DNA from: Bradyrhizobium diazoefficiens
Lineage (GTDB): Bacteria > Pseudomonadota > Alphaproteobacteria > Rhizobiales > Xanthobacteraceae
DNA: 64,000 bases
Assembly (NCBI RefSeq): GCF_018131015.1
Contig: NZ_JAFCJJ010000018.1
Span: forward strand, 1 to 64,000
Direction: 5' to 3'
The first letter of the stretch is position 1, and every line of letters starts with the position of its first letter. Shown in pieces: positions 41,474 through 48,553 of this stretch. The notes under the pieces are model-generated. The model saw only the letters and a program-made list of their open reading frames with translations. It did not search any database and was not told where the DNA came from. The position numbers were made by a program, and so were the translations under genes.

Positions 41474-42502
41474 ATGCCCCGCCGGAAATTTGCCTGGGAG
41501 AAGCTGTCAGATAACGAGTTGCTCCAGCAACGCCTCTCCAGCCTGAAGGTCTCCGTCGAGGGCACCTGGCTCGAGGATTGCGTCGGCACGCTCCACGAGG
41601 AGCTCGAAGAGCGGGGCATCCGGCTGCGGCCGCACACATGGATCTCGAGCGAATGGTTCAGTCCGGGAGACGTGCCCGGTATCGCCATTCCCTTCTATCT
41701 CGCCCATCCCCGGCTGATGAAGCTCGAGAAGAAGATGATGTTCGACGTCGAGGGTGGAACCTGGCGCGAGTGCATGGCCATCCTCCGTCACGAGGCAGGC
41801 CATGCCATCCAGCACGGCTTCCAGTTGCAGCGGCGCCGGCGCTGGCAGCAGCTGTTCGGGCCGTCGTCGAAACACTACCCACGTTACTACCGGCCCAATC
41901 CGGCGAGCCGGCGTTATGTCCAGCACCTTCGGCTCTGGTACGCACAGAGCCACCCCGACGAAGACTTCGCCGAGACCTTTGCCGTGTGGCTGCGGCCGCG
42001 CTCGAACTGGCGGACGCGATATGCCGGCTGGCCCGCGCTGAAAAAGCTCGAATATGTCGACGAGCTGATGAGCGAGATTGCGGGAAAGCGACCGCTGGTC
42101 ACGACGAAAGAGCGTGTCGATCCACTGAGCAAGCTCAGCCAGACGCTCGAAGATCACTACAAGAAGAAGCAGGCCTTCTACGCCTTCACGCCACCGAAGA
42201 CCTACGACCGCGACCTCTCCAGGCTGTTTTCCGCCGATCCACGGCATCATCGCTCCAAGCCGGCCTCGAGCCTGATCCGGCGACATCGCGCCCAGATCAG
42301 GCAATTGGTCGCGCGGTGGACGGGCGAGAACCAGCTCACACTCGATGCCGTGCTCGACGACATGATCTCCCGCTGCCGCGAGCTCGATCTGCGCGCGGTG
42401 GGCCCCGAACAGAAGCTCGTTCTCGATTTTACCGTCCTCGTGACCGCCAAGACGATGCACGCGCTGTTTGGCCCGTCTCGGCGCAAATGGATCGCGCTAT
42501 GA
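41474..42502 (+). CDS. Putative zinc-binding metallopeptidase (HExxH gluzincin-like)
   Basis: A 342-aa cytosolic protein with MAILRHEAGHAIQHGFQL, the HExxH zinc motif (about residue 110), and DEDFAETFAVWLRPR some 65 residues later, whose Glu is a good third ligand. This pattern is the putative zinc-binding metallopeptidase family PF15887. The C-terminal 120 residues are Arg-rich helices. The next gene, an ATP-grasp ligase, overlaps its stop by 4 bases, so the two make a unit; a role in making or trimming a small peptide is inferred from that pairing. Confidence 0.85.
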   Translation: MPRRKFAWEKLSDNELLQQRLSSLKVSVEGTWLEDCVGTLHEELEERGIRLRPHTWISSEWFSPGDVPGIAIPFYLAHPRLMKLEKKMMFDVEGGTWRECMAILRHEAGHAIQHGFQLQRRRRWQQLFGPSSKHYPRYYRPNPASRRYVQHLRLWYAQSHPDEDFAETFAVWLRPRSNWRTRYAGWPALKKLEYVDELMSEIAGKRPLVTTKERVDPLSKLSQTLEDHYKKKQAFYAFTPPKTYDRDLSRLFSADPRHHRSKPASSLIRRHRAQIRQLVARWTGENQLTLDAVLDDMISRCRELDLRAVGPEQKLVLDFTVLVTAKTMHALFGPSRRKWIAL

Positions 42503-43533
42503 GACGACTCCGTATTCTCGTGCTGATGCATCCGGACTTCCTGCCGCCGGACTCGTCCGACGGATACACGGCACAGGAAATCAACAACTGGAAAACGGAA
42601 TACGATGTCGTCAGCACCTTGCGCGCGGCCGGCCATGAGGTCCGCCCGCTCGGCGCACAGGAGGAAATCAGGCCGGTCCGCGAAGCGATCGAGGAGTTCA
42701 AGCCGCACGTGGTCTTCACGCTGCTGGAGGAATTCCACTACAACGTCGCCTATGACCAGCACATCGCCAGCTATCTCGAGCTGATGAAAGTCCCTTATAC
42801 CGGGTGCAATCCGCGCGGCCTGATCCTGGCGCGCGGCAAGGACCTTTCCAAGACGCTGGTACATCACCGCCGTATTGCAGCGCCCGCCTTCGCCGTCTTC
42901 CCGATGCGGCGCAAGGTGAAACGGCCAAAACATCTTGCGCTGCCGCTGATCGTCAAGGCGCTCAACATGGATGGCTCCTTCGGCATCTCGCAGGCCTCGA
43001 TCGTCGATACCGACGAAAAGCTCGCCGAACGGGTTGCCTTCATCCACGAGCGGGTCGAGACCGCCGCCATCGCCGAGCAGTTCATCGAGGGCCGCGAGCT
43101 CTATGTCGGCGTGATCGGCAACAACCGGCTGCGCGTCCTGCCGGTCTGGGAATTGAAATTCGGCAGCATGGGCGGGCGCAGCTCACGCCACATCGCCACC
43201 GAAAAGGCCAAGCACGACACCGACTATCAGGAACGCGTCGGCATCGTCGATGGGCCGGCGGAGGACCTCGCTCCCGAAGTCACCGCACGCATTCAGCGCG
43301 CTGCGAAACGCATCTACCGGACGCTTGGCCTCGATGGCTACGCGCGCATCGATTTTCGCCTCGCCGCCGACGGCACGCCGTATTTCATCGAAGCGAATCC
43401 GAACCCGGAAATCGCCAAGAGCCAGGAGTTCGCGACGGCGGCTCAGCACGACGGGCTCAAATACAGGGATCTCCTGCATCGCATCCTGACGCTCGGGATC
43501 AGCCGGGCCAAGGCGGGCGTATCGCTGGGCTGA
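42499..43533 (+). CDS. ATP-grasp ligase, D-Ala-D-Ala ligase-like
   Basis: A 344-aa ATP-grasp enzyme. Pre-ATP-grasp domain: MRRLRILVLMHPDFLPPDSS, then HVVFTLLEEFHYNVAYDQHIASYLELMKVPYTGCNP, where YTGCNP matches DDL-type ligases. ATP-grasp core: LPLIVKALNMDGSFGISQAS (Lys and Gly-rich loop), EQFIEGRELYVGVIGN and FIEANPNPEIAKSQEF (Mg-binding Glu/Asn). True Ddl signature residues are only partly kept, so the product may be a dipeptide other than D-Ala-D-Ala. Translationally coupled to the metallopeptidase (ATGA). Confidence 0.87.
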   Translation: MRRLRILVLMHPDFLPPDSSDGYTAQEINNWKTEYDVVSTLRAAGHEVRPLGAQEEIRPVREAIEEFKPHVVFTLLEEFHYNVAYDQHIASYLELMKVPYTGCNPRGLILARGKDLSKTLVHHRRIAAPAFAVFPMRRKVKRPKHLALPLIVKALNMDGSFGISQASIVDTDEKLAERVAFIHERVETAAIAEQFIEGRELYVGVIGNNRLRVLPVWELKFGSMGGRSSRHIATEKAKHDTDYQERVGIVDGPAEDLAPEVTARIQRAAKRIYRTLGLDGYARIDFRLAADGTPYFIEANPNPEIAKSQEFATAAQHDGLKYRDLLHRILTLGISRAKAGVSLG

Positions 43534-43541
43534 GAACGGAT

Positions 43542-44636
43542 TCAGGTAAAGCCCGGCAGCACGATCTCCTTCATGAGCGCGAGCATCACTGCGGTTTGCT
43601 CCTTGACTGGTCGCTGATAGTTCCCGCAGTGGATCAGTACGACGAGATCTCGCGCCGGAATGACGTAGAGATACTGGCCGCCCCAACCGACACCGCCGTA
43701 CCAATGCAGCGGTGGTGCAGTGGCGAAATCGCCCATGTACCATTGATAGCCGTAATCGCGGCCGGGCCGGGTCGGGACAACAGGCGTAGTCACGCGCTTC
43801 ACCCAGTCGGCCGGCACGACGGACTTTCCATTCCAGTTGCCATTCGCCAGCATGAGCTGACCGATCTTGACGAGATCGCGCGGCAGGAGACGCGCGCCTG
43901 ACGCGGCGCGCGGCTCGCCGTCATCGCCAAGGCTCCAGTCGGACGGACCAAAGCCGAGCGGATCGAACAGCACGCGACGGCACCAGGCCGGCAAGGCTTC
44001 GCCCGTTCCCCTTGCGATCAGCCGACCAAGCAGGGCCGTCGCGCCGCCGCAATAGGTCCACTTCACGCCGGGCTCGCTGGCGATCGGCCGCTCCAGGATG
44101 AAGCGGTAGCGGTCGGGCGCAGATTCCATCGCCGTCTCGCTGTTGCGTGGATCTCCATAGGGAACGATGAGCTCATCCCATTCGAAGCCGAACGTCATGG
44201 AGAGCACGTGACGGATCGTGATCCTGTCGCGGCCCGGTTGCGCGGCGAGATCGGCGTATTCCGGAAACTGGCCATAGAGCTTTGCATCCGGTGGCGGCAC
44301 CCTGCCTTCGGCAAGCGCCACGCCATAGGCGAGACCGACGATGCTCTTCGAGATGGAGCGCAAATCGTGCTGCACGTCAGGGCCGAACACGACTTTGCCC
44401 AGCGGCCGGTTCCAGCCCTCGTCCTCGCCCTCCCCATAATGCTCGAGCACGAGCTGGCCGCCCTTGCTGATCAGCAACGCATGCAGGCCGGGCAACTTTC
44501 CAGCTCGCTCCAGTGCAGCGAGGCGCTCGGCGGCGGACGACGCGGCCATGGCGGGGGTGGCCCAGGGCGGGATCCATGGCAGAGCCACGCTCCCGCCAAG
44601 GCCGGCCAGCAAATGACGACGATTGAGATGGGCCAT
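43542..44636 (-). CDS. Serine hydrolase, beta-lactamase/esterase (class C-like) family
   Basis: A 364-aa penicillin-binding-protein-like hydrolase. Tat/Sec signal (RRHLLAGLGGSVALPW) suggests export. The catalytic SxxK is in LRSISKSIVG (about 105), the YxN equivalent is YCGG (about 200) and the third motif is HWYGG or the YGGVGWGG region near the C-terminus. Members are esterases, D-aminopeptidases or beta-lactamases; which one cannot be said. SD GGAGGAAA fixes ATG 44636. Divergent from the PadR operon with shared promoter space. Confidence 0.88.
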   Translation of the reverse strand: MAHLNRRHLLAGLGGSVALPWIPPWATPAMAASSAAERLAALERAGKLPGLHALLISKGGQLVLEHYGEGEDEGWNRPLGKVVFGPDVQHDLRSISKSIVGLAYGVALAEGRVPPPDAKLYGQFPEYADLAAQPGRDRITIRHVLSMTFGFEWDELIVPYGDPRNSETAMESAPDRYRFILERPIASEPGVKWTYCGGATALLGRLIARGTGEALPAWCRRVLFDPLGFGPSDWSLGDDGEPRAASGARLLPRDLVKIGQLMLANGNWNGKSVVPADWVKRVTTPVVPTRPGRDYGYQWYMGDFATAPPLHWYGGVGWGGQYLYVIPARDLVVLIHCGNYQRPVKEQTAVMLALMKEIVLPGFT

Positions 44637-44668
44637 GGGTTGTTTCCTCCGGAATTGAGTATTCACAG

Positions 44669-44694
44669 GTACCTTGCAATACACAGTACCTTGC
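44669..44694. promoter_or_regulatory. Direct-repeat operator candidate between hydrolase and padR
   Basis: GTACCTTGC occurs at 44669-44677 and again at 44686-44694 (17-bp period), each followed by -ATA-like sequence, in a 97-bp AT-rich divergent promoter region that also has TATATAAG. PadR-family repressors bind short repeated sequences next to their own promoters, so these are likely sites for the adjacent PadR protein. Confidence 0.55.
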
Positions 44695-44733
44695 TATATA
44701 AGCTCATCCGGAAGCGGTGTAGTCAAGGAGGAA

Positions 44734-45063
44734 ATGGCCGACTCGACGAATCAGGTTCAGCTCAAGAAGGGCGCGCTGGAGCTCTGCGTGCTCGCTCTGC
44801 TCGCGCGCGGCGAGAGCTATGCCTACGAGATCGCGAGCACGCTGTCGGCCGGCGTCGGCATGGGCGAGGGAACGATCTATCCGCTGATGCGGCGGATGCA
44901 GGATGACGGGCTGGTCGATACCCGCCTGGAAGAATCGAGCAGCGGCCCGCCGCGCAAATACTACCGGCTGACGGCCGCCGGCCGTGCCGCCTTCACCACG
45001 CAGAAACGCGAATGGCGAAGTTTTTCGGACGCTGTGGATCGCCTCCTCGGAGACGTCAAATGA
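44734..45063 (+). CDS. PadR family transcriptional regulator
   Basis: A 109-aa winged-helix repressor. QLKKGALELCVLALLARGESYAYEIASTLSAG, then MGEGTIYPLMRRMQDDGLVDTRLEESSSGPPRKYYRLTAAGR give the complete PadR core with the wing. AAGGAGG lies 4 nt before ATG. It is co-translated with a HAAS-domain membrane protein (ATGA overlap), a pairing common in PadR regulons, where the membrane protein transmits an envelope or lipid signal. Confidence 0.93.
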   Translation: MADSTNQVQLKKGALELCVLALLARGESYAYEIASTLSAGVGMGEGTIYPLMRRMQDDGLVDTRLEESSSGPPRKYYRLTAAGRAAFTTQKREWRSFSDAVDRLLGDVK

Positions 45064-45632
45064 GCCGCGATGACTTCCTCCACATCCTCGCCGATGGGCT
45101 CCAGGGAATGCCCGCGCGTGAGATCGACGACATCCTGACCGACTACGTCGCCCATTTCGAGGAGGCCCGCGCGTCAGGGCGGACCGAGCGCGAGGTCGCT
45201 GCCGCGCTCGGCGACCCCAGGCGGCTGGCGCGCGAGCTGCGCGCCGAGACGGGACTGCGCCGGTGGGAGAACCATCACTCCTTGCGCAACTCCACGGCCG
45301 CGCTGTTCGCGCTCGGCGGGTTGGCGGTGGTCGATATCCTCCTGTTGCTGCCGTTGCTGCTCGCCGCCCTGCTGATCCTGCTCGTGATCGCCTTCGTGAT
45401 GTTCGTGCTCGGGATCGTCGGCATCGGATTGCTGTTCAGCGTCTACAGGGATTTCGGCGACGGACATCTCGTCAGGCTGATGTTGCGCGCCATCGCAGGC
45501 ATTGCGCTGGTGACCACCGGGGTCGGCTTCGGCGCATTGCTGGCGCTCGGGCTCAACGCCGCCGTCCGATGGCTCGGCGGCTTTGCGCGGCTGCACTACC
45601 GATTGCTGAGGGCGGACCGGCCCGGCGCGTGA
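45060..45632 (+). CDS. HAAS/DUF1700 domain membrane protein
   Basis: A 190-aa protein. MSRDDFLHILADGLQGMPAREIDDILTDYVAHFEEARASGRTEREVAAALGDPRRLARELRAE is the cytosolic HAAS (DUF1700) bundle, which partners PadR-like regulators. Four hydrophobic helices follow (LFALGGLAVVDILLLLPLLLAALLILLV and onward), ending near the membrane surface. Likely a membrane anchor or sensor working with the upstream PadR protein. Confidence 0.9.
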   Translation: MSRDDFLHILADGLQGMPAREIDDILTDYVAHFEEARASGRTEREVAAALGDPRRLARELRAETGLRRWENHHSLRNSTAALFALGGLAVVDILLLLPLLLAALLILLVIAFVMFVLGIVGIGLLFSVYRDFGDGHLVRLMLRAIAGIALVTTGVGFGALLALGLNAAVRWLGGFARLHYRLLRADRPGA

Positions 45633-45635
45633 GCG

Positions 45636-46469
45636 TCATGCGCTGCGAGGCTTGGCGGCACGCTGGCCGCGCCGGCGCTCCCTTGTGATCTCGGCGAGGA
45701 TCGACATCGCGATCTCCTCCGGGGTGATGGCGCCGAGGTCGAGACCGGCCGGCGCCTTGAAATCGTCGATCGCGGCCGCGCTGGCGCCTTCGGCAACCAG
45801 TTTTGCCCGCAGCGAGGCCATCTTGCGGCGGCTGCCGACGAAGGCGTGGTAGTCGGCCCTGGCCCCGATCGCGGCGCGAAGTGCGGCTTCGTCACCCTTG
45901 CCTTGCGTCGAGACGACGACGAAGCGCTTTGCCTCGTTGAGCTCGCCGAGCGCGTAGCCGTCGATGATCGCATCGGCATCCGGCGGCGTCGTGAGGTCGG
46001 CGGCGGGCGCGGCCAGCGTGACGTGATAACCGAGCACGCGCGCCTGCGCCGCAAGCGACAACGCCACCGGGCTCGCGCCGAGAACGACGAGCGAGGGATG
46101 CGGCAGCACCGGCTCGACGAAGATGTCCATCGTGCCCTTGCTCGGGCACATGTTGCTGGCGAAGCGGATACCGTCACGGCTCTCGCCGGCGCTGACGCCG
46201 AGCTCGGCCAGCAGATTCTCCGGCTGCACCGAGACCATGCGCGGCTCGCCGTCGGCAAGCGCCTCGCGCGCCGCCTTCAGCACCGCGCCTTTGGCGCAGC
46301 CGCCGCCGATCCACCCGGCCACGATGGTGCCGTCGGCCGCGATGATCGCCTTGGCGCCGGCCTTGGCCGCGGTCACCGACACCGTTCGCACGACGGTCGC
46401 GAGCACGAAGGCGCGTTCGGCGGCCTTCATCTGCGCCACCAGATCCAGCACTTCGACATGAGACGTCAT
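45636..46469 (-). CDS. coxF: XdhC/CoxI family molybdenum hydroxylase maturation protein (coxF position)
   Basis: A 277-aa protein, last gene of the cox cluster. XdhC-type: VLATVVRTVSVTAAKAGAKAIIA then GWIGGGCAKGAVLKAA (first domain), FVEPVLPHPSLVVLGASPVALSLAAQARVLGYHVTL (Rossmann-like second domain). XdhC proteins insert or sulfurate the molybdenum cofactor; in CO dehydrogenase this class is needed for a functional Mo-Cu site. AGGGA is 8 nt before ATG 46469. Overlap is absent but the gap to coxE is only 11 bp. Confidence 0.88.
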   Translation of the reverse strand: MTSHVEVLDLVAQMKAAERAFVLATVVRTVSVTAAKAGAKAIIAADGTIVAGWIGGGCAKGAVLKAAREALADGEPRMVSVQPENLLAELGVSAGESRDGIRFASNMCPSKGTMDIFVEPVLPHPSLVVLGASPVALSLAAQARVLGYHVTLAAPAADLTTPPDADAIIDGYALGELNEAKRFVVVSTQGKGDEAALRAAIGARADYHAFVGSRRKMASLRAKLVAEGASAAAIDDFKAPAGLDLGAITPEEIAMSILAEITRERRRGQRAAKPRSA

Positions 46470-46480
46470 CGGCAGGTCCC

Positions 46481-47689
46481 TCAAAGCTTCGCCAGATAGG
46501 GTTCGAGTGCGCGCAGGCTTTGCAGCGAATTCGCGGGCGCATAGAGATCAACATGCGGCAGCGCCGCCCTGATGCCCCGCGCCTCGGGCGAATAACCCTC
46601 CCAGGCCATCATCGGATTGAGCCAGACGATGCGCCGGCAGCGCCGGTGCAAGGCGGCCATTTCGCGGCCCAGCAGCGCAGCATCGCCGGTCTCGTAGCCG
46701 TCGGACACGATCATCACGCAACTGCGCGAATGGATGACGCGCGACGCATGCCAGCGATTAAAGGTCTGCAAGGATTCGCCGATCTTCGTGCCGCCGCCCG
46801 CACCCTGCGCCATGATCGAGAGCCGGTCGAGGGCGCGACCAGCGTCCTTCTCCTTCATCGCATCGGAAACGTAGGCGAGCCGGGTGTGGAACAAAAACGC
46901 TTCGGCCTCGCGGAACTGGTCGAGCACGCCGTGGATGAAGCGCAGGAACACGGCGGTGTACATGCTCATCGACCCCGATGCGTCAAGAAGAACAACAAGC
47001 CGCAGCGGCTTGTCCTTGCGCTGCCGCTTCACCAGGCTGATCGGCACGCCACCATGACTGATGTTGCGATGGATGGTGCGGCGGAGATCGAGCCGGTAGC
47101 CGCGCCGGCGCGCCAGATCGCGCCGGGTGAGGCGCGTGCGCATCGCGTTGGCGAGTTGCGCGGCAGCCTCATGGGCCTGCGCGACCTGATCGGGATCGCT
47201 GAGCTTCCTGAAGTCGACCTCGGCGAGATTGTCGGCGCGCGAGGCGCCTTCCATGCGGCCCTCGCCGGAGCGGCCTTCCGGCGCATCGTCGGAGGACGGA
47301 AGCTGGTCGGTGACGGACTGGCCGCCGCCCTGCTCCGCCGTCTTATCCTGCAGGCTCTTCAGCGACGGATTGTTGGCCCCGGGGGCCGAGCCGATGGCGC
47401 GCGAGCGCGAGCGCACGCGTTTTCCCAGCCAGAACGCATCGAACAGGCCGTCGAACTTGTCCCAGTCGGATTTGCGCGCCGAGAACAGATGCCTGAACGC
47501 GGCACGCAGCAGGTTCGGCCGCGCCGCATAGCCCGCGGCCATCAGCGTCGCCGCATCCTGCCCCTCGGCCAGTCCGACGCGAAAACCCGCATCGCGCAAT
47601 GTGCGCAGGAAGGCGGCGAGCCTTGCCGAGACGAGGCGCGAGACTGCGTCGAGTTCGTCGTAGCCGGGGCTGGAGCCGCAGCAGCTCAT
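46481..47689 (-). CDS. coxE: CoxE, VWA domain protein for CO dehydrogenase maturation
   Basis: A 402-aa VWA protein, partner of the MoxR ATPase. The N-terminal half (FLRTLRDAGFRVGLAEGQDAA) is the CoxE-specific helical region. A MIDAS motif DASGSMSMYTAVFLRF sits at about 237, and GGGTKIGESLQTF supplies the Thr. Together with CoxD it helps place Cu and sulfur in the CoxL active site. The ATG overlaps the coxD stop (4 bp), so it is translationally coupled. Confidence 0.93.
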   Translation of the reverse strand: MSCCGSSPGYDELDAVSRLVSARLAAFLRTLRDAGFRVGLAEGQDAATLMAAGYAARPNLLRAAFRHLFSARKSDWDKFDGLFDAFWLGKRVRSRSRAIGSAPGANNPSLKSLQDKTAEQGGGQSVTDQLPSSDDAPEGRSGEGRMEGASRADNLAEVDFRKLSDPDQVAQAHEAAAQLANAMRTRLTRRDLARRRGYRLDLRRTIHRNISHGGVPISLVKRQRKDKPLRLVVLLDASGSMSMYTAVFLRFIHGVLDQFREAEAFLFHTRLAYVSDAMKEKDAGRALDRLSIMAQGAGGGTKIGESLQTFNRWHASRVIHSRSCVMIVSDGYETGDAALLGREMAALHRRCRRIVWLNPMMAWEGYSPEARGIRAALPHVDLYAPANSLQSLRALEPYLAKL

Positions 47690-48552
47690 GCGACTTTCCC
47701 CAAAAGGCGCTGCGTCACCTCCGCGGTGACGCGGGCGCGATCCTCATGGGTCTTCAACAGGCAGACCAGCGTCTCATGCACGGTCTCGGGCGCATCGTGG
47801 AGATCGCGCACGTCGAGCCCGACGAGCGCCGCCGCCCAATCCAGCGTCTCCGCCACGCCCGGAATTTTCCGGAGCTCCTCCTTGCGCACGCCCTCGACCA
47901 TGCGCGCGACCTGCAGCGACAGCGACGGGCTCGCGCCTGCGACCCGCGCCAGGATGATGCGGGTCTCCCGGTCGACGTCGGGATAGTCGACATAATGATA
48001 GAGACAGCGCCGGCGCAGCGCGTCGGACAGTTCGCGGGTTCCGTTCGAGGTCAGCACCACATGCGGAATTGTGATTGCAGGGATGGTGCCGAGCTCGGGG
48101 ATCGAGACCTGGAAGTCGGAGAGCAACTCCAGCAGGAACGCCTCGAACTCGTCGTCGGCGCGGTCGATCTCGTCGATCAGCAGCACCGGCGCCTGCGCGC
48201 GCCGGATCGCGGCAAGCAAAGGGCGCTCCAGCAGGTATTTTTCCGAAAACACCTGGTCCTCGATGCTGTCGGCGCCGCGATGGGCCTGGATCGCCAGCAA
48301 CTGGCGCTGGTAGTTCCACTCGTAGAGGGCGGACGACTGGTCGAGGCCCTCGTAGCATTGCAGGCGGATCAGCTCGGTCGCGTGCACCTTTGCCAGCGCC
48401 TTCGCCACCTCGGTCTTGCCGACACCCGCCTCGCCTTCGAGCAGCAGCGGACGCCGCAGCAATTGCATCAGCGAGATCGCGGTCGCAAGGTCCGCATCGG
48501 CGATGTAGCCCGATGCGGCCAGCGCTTGCGCGATCTCGTCACGGCCCTTCAT
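47686..48552 (-). CDS. coxD: CoxD, MoxR-type AAA+ ATPase
   Basis: A 288-aa MoxR ATPase. MKGRDEIAQALAASGYIADAD, Walker A GEAGVGKTE (40-48), Walker B VLLIDEIDRADDEFEAFLLELL (about 115), sensor 1 VLTSNGTRELSDALRRRCLY. In the CO-oxidising relatives CoxD is a membrane-associated chaperone that reorganises CoxL during insertion of the Cu-S part of its active site. One base separates it from coxL. Confidence 0.94.
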   Translation of the reverse strand: MKGRDEIAQALAASGYIADADLATAISLMQLLRRPLLLEGEAGVGKTEVAKALAKVHATELIRLQCYEGLDQSSALYEWNYQRQLLAIQAHRGADSIEDQVFSEKYLLERPLLAAIRRAQAPVLLIDEIDRADDEFEAFLLELLSDFQVSIPELGTIPAITIPHVVLTSNGTRELSDALRRRCLYHYVDYPDVDRETRIILARVAGASPSLSLQVARMVEGVRKEELRKIPGVAETLDWAAALVGLDVRDLHDAPETVHETLVCLLKTHEDRARVTAEVTQRLLGKVA

Positions 48553-48553
48553 G

